This document shows positions 7,545 to 12,409 of a stretch of DNA of 12,409 nucleotides, one piece after another. The notes under the pieces are model-generated. The model was not told the origin of the DNA, ran no database searches, and worked only from the letters and a program-made list of their open reading frames with translations. Origin of the DNA: Brevundimonas sp. UBA4609 (GTDB lineage: Bacteria > Pseudomonadota > Alphaproteobacteria > Caulobacterales > Caulobacteraceae). Positions within the stretch are counted from its first letter, which is position 1. Each line of letters opens with the position of its first letter. The DNA lies in the NCBI GenBank assembly GCA_002386585.1, contig DGIZ01000066.1:395-12803 (forward strand), read 5' to 3'. The translations under genes and the position numbers were made by a program.

Positions 7545-7620
7545 TCCCTTGTTCCCCATGGAGCGGAAGGATCGCCGCGGCGCCCTTTCGCAACCGCCCC
7601 TGACGGCCTAGGTAGTCGTC

Positions 7621-8436
7621 ATGTCCGACGCCTCCCTCTCCGCGCCGCCCGTCAAGGCCAGTCCGTTCCATGAGTTGGAAGTCCTGTGGGTCCGCCACTG
7701 GAACGACCAGTTGTTCAGCTTCGGCGTCAAACGGCCCGAGGATTTCCGCTTCCGCTCGGGCGAGTTCGTCATGATCGGCCTGCCGGGCGAAGACGGCGGC
7801 AAACCCGTGCTGCGCGCCTATTCGATCGCCAGCCCTTTCTGGGCCGAGGAGCTGGAGTTCTTCTCCATCAAGGTCGAGGACGGGCCGCTGACCTCGCGCC
7901 TTCAGAAGATCGTCGCGGGCGACAGCGTGCTGATGGGCAAGAAGCCGACCGGCACCCTGGTTCTGGACGCCCTGACCGGCGGCGAGCGTCTGTGGCTGAT
8001 CGGCACCGGCACGGGCCTGGCGCCGTGGCTGTCGGTGGCGCGCGATCCCGAGACCTATTCGCGGTTCAAGCAGGTCATCGTCTGCCACACGGTGCGCAAC
8101 GTCGCCGACCTGGCCTATCGCGACTTCTTCAGCCACGAGATCCACGACGATCCGCTTATCGGCGACGAAGCCAAGGCCCAGCTGACCTATTACCCCACCG
8201 TGACCCGCGAGCGCTTCGAGACGCCGGGCCGGATCACCGACCGCATCAAGTCGGGCGACGTCTTCGCCGACCTGCAACTGCCCATCGGCTTCTCGCCCAA
8301 CAGCGACCGCGTCATGCTGTGCGGCTCGATGGCCATGATCAAGGAGACCGGCGAACTGCTGGAATCCTACGGCCTGAAAGAAGGGTCGAACGCCGAACCC
8401 GGCGACTATGTTCTGGAGCGCGCCTTTGTCGGCTGA
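7621..8436 (+). CDS. fpr: Ferredoxin-NADP(+) reductase (subclass II, bacterial)
   Basis: This cytoplasmic FAD enzyme moves electrons between NADPH and ferredoxin or flavodoxin, supporting Fe-S enzymes and oxidative stress defence. The 271-residue protein has an N-terminal FAD-binding barrel with RAYSIAS (residues 65-71; R, Y and S contact FAD). The C-terminal NADP-binding fold has GTGTGLAP (128-135) and CGSMAMI (234-240). It ends YVLERAFVG. In the proteobacterial subclass II enzymes the C-terminal AFV segment, with Phe or Tyr-like stacking near the flavin, is diagnostic; here the chain stops right after AFVG, a few residues shorter than the Rhodobacter type as I recall it. The start at 7621 agrees with the family N-terminus; the upstream AGGTAG-like sequence is a weak Shine-Dalgarno. 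The chorismate mutase gene begins 4 bases after the stop, so the two are probably one operon. Confidence 0.94.
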   Translation: MSDASLSAPPVKASPFHELEVLWVRHWNDQLFSFGVKRPEDFRFRSGEFVMIGLPGEDGGKPVLRAYSIASPFWAEELEFFSIKVEDGPLTSRLQKIVAGDSVLMGKKPTGTLVLDALTGGERLWLIGTGTGLAPWLSVARDPETYSRFKQVIVCHTVRNVADLAYRDFFSHEIHDDPLIGDEAKAQLTYYPTVTRERFETPGRITDRIKSGDVFADLQLPIGFSPNSDRVMLCGSMAMIKETGELLESYGLKEGSNAEPGDYVLERAFVG

Positions 8437-8440
8437 CCTG

Positions 8441-8773
8441 ATGACCTCTCCCGCCGCCGTCGCCATAGACGACCGCAAGGCCCCGGAAGACTGCGCCACC
8501 ATGGCTGACGTGCGTCAGGGCGTGGATGCGCTGGACCGGGCGCTCGTCACCCTGCTGGCCGAGCGTCAGCGCTACATGGACGCCGCCGCCCGCATCAAGC
8601 CGAACCGCGACGCCGTCTTCGACCAGGCCCGCATCGACGACGTGGTGGCCAAGGTGCTGAAGGCGGCCGAACCCGCCGGCCTGTCGCCGGACATCGCCGA
8701 GCCGGTCTGGCGCCTGCTCATCGACCGTTGCATCGCCCACGAGTTCGGAACCTGGGACAAGACGCGGGTCTGA
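8441..8773 (+). CDS. Chorismate mutase of AroQ/PchB type
   Basis: AroQ-fold enzymes convert chorismate to prephenate for Phe and Tyr synthesis; the related PchB also splits isochorismate to salicylate and pyruvate. The 110-residue product is all-helical and aligns without gaps to PchB as I remember it. KAPEDCATMADVR (13-25) corresponds to the PchB N-terminus, with R25, R42 and K53 matching active-site R14, R31 and K42. The position of PchB Q90 is E101 here (IAHEFGTW). Residues 64-98 form the remaining helices. The ATG at 8441 is preferred: it starts 4 bases after the fpr stop, whereas an ATG at 8408 would overlap fpr by 29 bases, and one at 8501 would remove the conserved PEDC segment. No Shine-Dalgarno is evident, suggesting translational coupling to fpr. 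No isochorismate synthase gene is nearby, so chorismate mutase is the safer call. Repeat copy B starts 4 bases after the stop. Confidence 0.87.
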   Translation: MTSPAAVAIDDRKAPEDCATMADVRQGVDALDRALVTLLAERQRYMDAAARIKPNRDAVFDQARIDDVVAKVLKAAEPAGLSPDIAEPVWRLLIDRCIAHEFGTWDKTRV

Positions 8774-8777
8774 GCTT

Positions 8778-8920
8778 CCTTCTCCCCTTGCGGGAGAAGG
8801 CGGCAGGCGAAGCCTGACGGATGAGGGGTCACGCCCACGTATCCGTCAGTTCCACGCTCGGCTGTCGAGAACCCCCTCATCCGGCCCTGGCGGGCCACCT
8901 TCTCCCACAAGGGGAGAAGG
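8778..8920. repeat. Dispersed palindromic repeat, copy B (nested-palindrome, MITE/BIME-like)
   Basis: This is the second copy of the element at 7277-7422, in the same orientation: 143 bp, with arms 8778-8829 and 8871-8920 and a 41-base centre. The terminal 23-base hairpins are identical to those of copy A, while the centre is largely different apart from a CTGTCG-GAGAA-like stretch near the right arm. It fills the gap between two convergent genes, starting 4 bases after the chorismate mutase stop and ending 10 bases before the Hpt gene's stop, so it may serve as a transcription barrier for both. Confidence 0.85.
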
Positions 8921-8930
8921 ACAGTCGCCC

Positions 8931-9284
8931 TCAGCCTTTCAGGCTCTTCAACGCCAGTTCGTGGCGATAGGCGGCGACATCGGCCAGGGCCGCGTCCAGC
9001 GCCGTCTTCACACGCTCCAGCCCGGCGGGCGCGGCGGATTGCTCGCCGAACTCCACCTCTTCGCAGACCTGGGCCAGGGCCTTGGCCCCGATGCCCGCCC
9101 CGGCGCCGCGGATGGTGTGGACGGCGTCCCGCCAGCCTTCGCTGGAGGCGTCCAGCATGGCCGACCACATGCGGGCCTGTTCGGCGAACAGGCCCAGCAC
9201 TTCGTCCGTCACATCATCCATGCCCGCCGTCATGGCTTCGAGGACGGTGAAATCCACCGCCCCCGACAGATCGCGCCTGGCCAT
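8931..9284 (-). CDS. Hpt (histidine phosphotransfer) domain protein
   Basis: This 117-residue cytoplasmic protein is a lone Hpt module, the intermediate that carries a phosphoryl group between receiver domains or hybrid kinases in a phosphorelay. The key motif is AVHTIRGAGAGIGA, with H56 as the expected phosphorylated His, followed by HxxRGAxxxxG-type packing residues and a helix ALAQVCEEVE. The N-terminal DFTVLEAMTAGMDDVTDEVLGLF and the C-terminal helix (about 84-112) would complete a four-helix bundle. No kinase or receiver domain is attached. The start at 9284 shares its A with the stop of the permease gene (TGATG), which implies translational coupling. No sensor kinase or response regulator lies in the window, so its partners are unknown. 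Confidence 0.86.
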   Translation of the reverse strand: MARRDLSGAVDFTVLEAMTAGMDDVTDEVLGLFAEQARMWSAMLDASSEGWRDAVHTIRGAGAGIGAKALAQVCEEVEFGEQSAAPAGLERVKTALDAALADVAAYRHELALKSLKG

Positions 9285-10699
9285 CAGGCCTCGGCCTCTT
9301 CACCCTTGGCCAGGCGCGAGTTGCGCGACGACCAGATCAGGTAGACGGCCAGGCCGAACAGGTTCCACAGCAGGAAGTAGATCTGCGTCGAGCTCTTCAG
9401 GCTGAAGAAGAAGACGATGCAGCCGATGATGGCGATGCCGCCGACCAGCGGCCACAGCGGCGCCTTGAACTTGCGCTCGCGGTTCGGGTCGCGCACGCGC
9501 AGCACGATCAGGCTGACGCCCACGGCCATAAAGGCCATCAGGGTGCCGGCGTTGGCCAGCGAAGCCAGTTCGTCCAAGCGCATGATGCCGGCCAGGAAGG
9601 CCACGACGATGGCGGTGAACACCGTCACCACGGCCGGAACCCCGCGCTTGGAGATCTTGGCGAGGCGGTTGGGCAGCAGGCCGTCGCGCGACATGCCCAG
9701 GAAGATGCGGCTCTGACCGAACAGGAAGGCCAGCAGCACGGTCGGCAGGGCGATCACGGCGGCGGCGGCGATCCACTGGGCGGCGACGCCCTGGCCCAGG
9801 CCACGCATGATGTGCGCCAGCGGCTCGGGGCTGTCGGCGAAGCTGGCGACCGGGGCGGCGCCGATCGCAGCGGCGGCGACGGCGATATACAGCACGGTGC
9901 AGACCACCATCGAGCCGACGATGCCGATGGCCAGGTCACGCTCAGGCTTCTTAGTTTCCTCGGCCGCCGTGGCGATGGCGTCGAAGCCGTAGAAGGCGAA
10001 GAAGATGATGGCGGCGGCCGCCATCACCCCCGTCTGCACGAAGGGCGCGCCGAAGCCGTTGGGCATAAAGGGGGTGAAGTTGGCCGTGTCGAAGTGCGGC
10101 ATGGCGATGGCCACGAACACCACCAGGGCGGCGATCTTCACGAACACCAGGATGGCGTTCAGCGTCGCGCTCTCGCGCGTGCCCAGCAGCAGCAGGCCCG
10201 TCACCACGGCGATGATGAAGATGGCCGGCAGGTTGATCAGCCCGCCTTCGACGTGCGGCCCCACGGTCAGGGCGAACGGCAGGTCGACGCCCAGCCCCGC
10301 CAGGAAGGGCACGGCGTAGCCGGACCAGCCGACAGCGACCGTCGACACGACCAGCGAATATTCCAGGATCAGGCTCCACCCCACGACCCAGGCGAAGATC
10401 TCGCCCAGCGCGGCGTAGGAATAGGTATAGGCGCTGCCCGAGGCGGGCATGATGGTCGACAGCTCGGCGTAGGCCAGGGCGGCGCAGGCGCACACCAGAC
10501 CGGCCAGAGCGAAGCTGATCAGCACCGCCGGGCCCGCCAGACCCGCCCCGACCCCGATCAGGGTCAGGATGCCGGTGCCGACGATGGCGCCGACGCCCAG
10601 CGCCATAAGGTGCGGCCAACCCAGGGTTTTCTTGAGCCCTGGCCCCGAATGCGGGGCCAGCATCGCGTCGATCGAGCGACGACGGTTCCAGAACGCCAT
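9284..10699 (-). CDS. APC-superfamily amino acid permease (cationic amino acid transporter-like)
   Basis: This inner-membrane carrier has 471 residues and about 12 hydrophobic helices, and would take up amino acids or exchange them. After a cytoplasmic N-terminus (MAFWNRRRSIDAML) the first helix contains GAIVGTGIL (37-45), the broken-helix substrate site of APC transporters. Later landmarks are AYAELSTIMPASGSAYTYSYAALGE (helix 3 region), the helix 6 motif FFAFYGFDAIATAAEE, and SRDGLLPNRLAKISKRGVP, all typical of the CAT/YfnA-like branch. Specificity cannot be read from sequence. The start at 10699 is chosen because GAGGGGGAG (10716-10708) lies 8 bases upstream; an in-frame ATG at 10768 would add 23 basic residues and hide this site. 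The 3' end overlaps the Hpt gene by one base. Confidence 0.93.
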   Translation of the reverse strand: MAFWNRRRSIDAMLAPHSGPGLKKTLGWPHLMALGVGAIVGTGILTLIGVGAGLAGPAVLISFALAGLVCACAALAYAELSTIMPASGSAYTYSYAALGEIFAWVVGWSLILEYSLVVSTVAVGWSGYAVPFLAGLGVDLPFALTVGPHVEGGLINLPAIFIIAVVTGLLLLGTRESATLNAILVFVKIAALVVFVAIAMPHFDTANFTPFMPNGFGAPFVQTGVMAAAAIIFFAFYGFDAIATAAEETKKPERDLAIGIVGSMVVCTVLYIAVAAAAIGAAPVASFADSPEPLAHIMRGLGQGVAAQWIAAAAVIALPTVLLAFLFGQSRIFLGMSRDGLLPNRLAKISKRGVPAVVTVFTAIVVAFLAGIMRLDELASLANAGTLMAFMAVGVSLIVLRVRDPNRERKFKAPLWPLVGGIAIIGCIVFFFSLKSSTQIYFLLWNLFGLAVYLIWSSRNSRLAKGEEAEA

Positions 10700-10707
10700 A
10701 ATCTTTA

Positions 10708-10716
10708 CTCCCCCTC
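10708..10716 (-). promoter_or_regulatory. Ribosome binding site of the amino acid permease
   Basis: On the minus strand GAGGGGGAG is followed by 8 bases and the ATG at 10699. It decides the start against the longer frame beginning at 10768. Confidence 0.65.
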
Positions 10717-10793
10717 GCCGCGTCTTTCCGGCGGCTGATTCAAGGCGCGACCTTAGCGCGCGATGCAATCACGATAAAAGACGCATTTGACGC

Positions 10794-10822
10794 TTGCGCC
10801 TCCCCCCGGGTGCGAGTAATAG
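10794..10822 (+). promoter_or_regulatory. Possible promoter of tRNA-Lys
   Basis: TTGCGC (10794-10799) and TAATAG (10817-10822) are separated by 17 bases, which suits a sigma-70 promoter starting about 65 bases before the tRNA. A better -35 match, TTGACG (10787-10792), is too far from that -10 box. The stretch 10700-10895 separates divergent genes and shows nothing else I can identify. Confidence 0.3.
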
Positions 10823-10895
10823 GAGCGCCCTTCGCCGAGGCCATCAGCGCCGGAGCGAAGGACCGGCGCCACACCAAGGGCGCAGACGACGGTAC

Positions 10896-10971
<76 letters not shown>

Positions 10972-11058
10972 TCGTCTCCTTCTTTTCATGCATTGAATGA
11001 TCGTCGCGCCTCGGCGCGAGGCCATCCGGCTGCGCCCGGTTTCTGCTAGAAGGCGGGC

Positions 11059-12270
11059 ATGTCTGACGCCGCCTCGATTCCCCCCGCCCCTTCCTCTTAT
11101 GGCCCGCTTCACGGGGTGCGCGTGCTGGACCTATCGCGGGTTCTGGCCGGGCCGTGGGCGACGCAGACCCTGGCGGACCTGGGGGCCGAGGTCATCAAGA
11201 TCGAGCGGCCGGGCGCGGGAGACGACACCCGCCACTGGGGTCCGCCCTTCACCACCACGGCGGACGGCCCACCCGGCGACGCCGCCTATTTCCTGTGCGC
11301 CAACCGGGGCAAGAAGTCGGTCGCGCTGGACATCGCCAGCCCAGACGGCGCCGAGGCCGTGCGTCGCCTGGCTGCGACCTGCGACGTGGTGGTCGAGAAC
11401 TTCAAGACCGGCGGGCTGAAGAAGTACGGCCTCGACTACGCCTCGCTGGCGGCGGTCAATCCGAAGCTGGTCTATTGCTCCATCACCGGCTTCGGCCAGG
11501 ATGGGCCGGACGCGCACCGGGCCGGCTACGACTACATGATCCAGGCCATGGGCGGGCTGATGTCCATCACAGGCCAGCCCGACGGCGCGCCGGGCGCAGA
11601 GCCGATGAAGGTCGGGGTGGCGGTCGTGGACCTGTTCACCGGTCTTTACGCCTCCAACGCCATCCTCGCGGCGTTGTGGCACGCACGGGCGAGCGGCGAA
11701 GGCCAGCACGTCGACATCGCCCTGTTCGACGTTCAGGCCGCCATGCTGGCCAATCAGGCGACCAACTGGTTCGTCTCGGGCAAGGCGCCGGCGCGGATGG
11801 GCAACGCCCATCCCAATCTGGCCCCCTATCAGCCCTTCGCCTGTTCGGACGGGATGGTGATCATCGCCGTGGGCAACGACGGCCAGTTCCGCGCCCTGTG
11901 CGGCGCCCTGGGGCTGGAGGTCGAGGACCGCTTCGCCAGCAACGCCCTGCGGGTCGCCGAGCGCGAGGCGCTGGGGACGCTGATCGCCGCGAAGACGGAA
12001 GGCTTCACCATGCAGGGTCTGATGCAGGCGCTGGAGGCGGCGGGCGTGCCCTGCGGTCCGGTCAACACCATCGACCAGGTGTTCGCCGAGCCTCAGGCGA
12101 TCCATCGCGGCCTGACGGTCGAGCAGACCCGGTCCGACCTGGCCGACCCCGTCCGCACCGTCGCCTCGCCTATCCGCCTGTCGAAGACGCCGGTGCGCTA
12201 TGACGCCCCGCCGCCGAGGCTCGGGCAGGATACGCTGGCGGTGTTGCGCGAGCTCATGTCAGAGGACTGA
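11059..12270 (+). CDS. Class III CoA-transferase (CaiB/BaiF family)
   Basis: Class III enzymes move CoA between carboxylic acids through an enzyme-aspartyl anhydride. The 403-residue protein is full length. It has the N-terminal signature GVRVLDLSRVLAGPWATQTL then ADLGAEVIKIERPGAGDDTRHWGPPF (about residues 19-64), NRGKKSVALD, and GYDYMIQAMGGLM with D158 as the expected catalytic Asp, followed by the GQHVDIALFD segment. The C-terminal part has GVPCGPVNTIDQVFAEPQ and ends near LGQDTLAVLREL. From memory its best likeness is to succinyl-CoA:glutarate CoA-transferase (human SUGCT), which shares the GAGDDTR-x-WGPPF, RAGYD and GVPxGPxN stretches, but the acid substrate cannot be fixed from sequence. 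AGAAGG (11048-11053) lies 5 bases before the ATG and supports the start. No partner dehydrogenase is in the window. Confidence 0.93.
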   Translation: MSDAASIPPAPSSYGPLHGVRVLDLSRVLAGPWATQTLADLGAEVIKIERPGAGDDTRHWGPPFTTTADGPPGDAAYFLCANRGKKSVALDIASPDGAEAVRRLAATCDVVVENFKTGGLKKYGLDYASLAAVNPKLVYCSITGFGQDGPDAHRAGYDYMIQAMGGLMSITGQPDGAPGAEPMKVGVAVVDLFTGLYASNAILAALWHARASGEGQHVDIALFDVQAAMLANQATNWFVSGKAPARMGNAHPNLAPYQPFACSDGMVIIAVGNDGQFRALCGALGLEVEDRFASNALRVAEREALGTLIAAKTEGFTMQGLMQALEAAGVPCGPVNTIDQVFAEPQAIHRGLTVEQTRSDLADPVRTVASPIRLSKTPVRYDAPPPRLGQDTLAVLRELMSED

Positions 12271-12280
12271 GCCTATCCTC

Positions 12281-12409
12281 CCGCTCATCCCCGCGGAGGC
12301 GGGGACCCAGTAAGAGCTTCATATTCGGAGAGTGAATCGGGGAGCCAAGCATTATACGGCTGCGCTTGCAGTCAAAGCACTGGGTCCCCGCCTCCGCGGG
12401 GATGAGCGG
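12281..12409. repeat. Perfect 31-bp inverted repeat element (possibly cut by window end)
   Basis: Bases 12281-12311 are the exact reverse complement of 12379-12409, with 67 bases between. Each arm also holds a small internal palindrome, CCCCGC-GGAG-GCGGGG or its complement. It differs in sequence from the repeats at 7277 and 8778, so it is a second repeat family. It begins 11 bases after the CoA-transferase stop. The arm may extend past the window. Similar CCCCGC-rich palindromes are, to my knowledge, dispersed in many alphaproteobacterial genomes. Confidence 0.85.

Noticed and set aside
7230..7559. 110-codon N-terminal extension of the peptidase
   Set aside because: The extension crosses repeat copy A (it encodes LLPLWEKVG and HLLPQGEKDE-type repeat peptides) and would bury a clear signal peptide beginning at 7229.
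8408..8440. Earlier ATG for the chorismate mutase
   Set aside because: It would overlap fpr by 29 bases and add residues not expected in the family; the ATG at 8441 just after the fpr stop fits better.
7516..8502. Minus-strand open frame of 328 codons opposite fpr
   Set aside because: It is antisense to a full-length Fpr with FAD and NADP motifs, and its translation has no domain likeness.
7277..8920. CRISPR-like repeat array
   Set aside because: There are only two long inverted elements about 1.5 kb apart, separated by genes, with no short regularly spaced direct repeats and no cas genes.
11004..11019. TCGCGC-CTCG-GCGCGA hairpin as terminator of tRNA-Lys
   Set aside because: The stem is only 6 bp and no T-run follows; in this GC-rich DNA such a stem can arise by chance, so I do not call a terminator.
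11131..12105. Long open frames opposite and in another frame of the CoA-transferase gene
   Set aside because: They are shadows of a gene with clear family motifs, with Arg/Gly-rich translations and no recognisable domain.

Overview
The window is GC-rich, densely coding DNA from an alphaproteobacterium, most likely a member of the Caulobacteraceae such as Brevundimonas. This is inferred from the style of the proteins (a bacterial Ku/LigD pair, a subclass II ferredoxin-NADP reductase, a CAT-type amino acid permease, a short Hpt protein) and from two families of dispersed palindromic intergenic repeats of a kind common in that group. No database search was possible, so the genus is a guess. I see no phage, plasmid, transposase or CRISPR genes; it reads as ordinary chromosome.

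Layout. Positions 1-939 hold the 3' part of a P1B-type metal-transporting ATPase; the window opens exactly on the codon of the phosphorylated Asp. Downstream on the same strand is ku (990-1823), which faces ligD (4361-1827, minus strand) with only 3 bases between the stop codons. Together they form a two-component non-homologous end-joining (NHEJ) system. Upstream of ligD on the minus strand are a small low-affinity iron permease-family membrane protein (4901-4476) and a secreted dipeptidyl peptidase IV-like S9 serine peptidase (7229-4947). The three minus-strand genes are collinear, but the spacers carry strong palindromes.

After a 391-base intergenic region that contains repeat copy A come ferredoxin-NADP reductase (fpr, 7621-8436) and a PchB/AroQ-like chorismate mutase (8441-8773), spaced as an operon. 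Repeat copy B fills the gap to two minus-strand genes, an Hpt phosphotransfer protein (9284-8931) and an APC-superfamily amino acid permease (10699-9284), which overlap by one base as TGATG. Then come tRNA-Lys(CTT) (10896-10971) and a class III (CaiB/BaiF) CoA-transferase (11059-12270). A perfect 31-bp inverted repeat element closes the window (12281-12409).

The clearest functional unit is ku-ligD, for double-strand break repair. The rest is housekeeping metabolism and transport. I did not find a convincing new multi-gene system. The observations most worth checking are: a hairpin that abuts the iron-permease start codon; a 16-bp palindrome just upstream of the peptidase gene; the Hpt-permease translational overlap; the Gln-to-Glu change in the chorismate mutase active site; and the nested-palindrome repeats.
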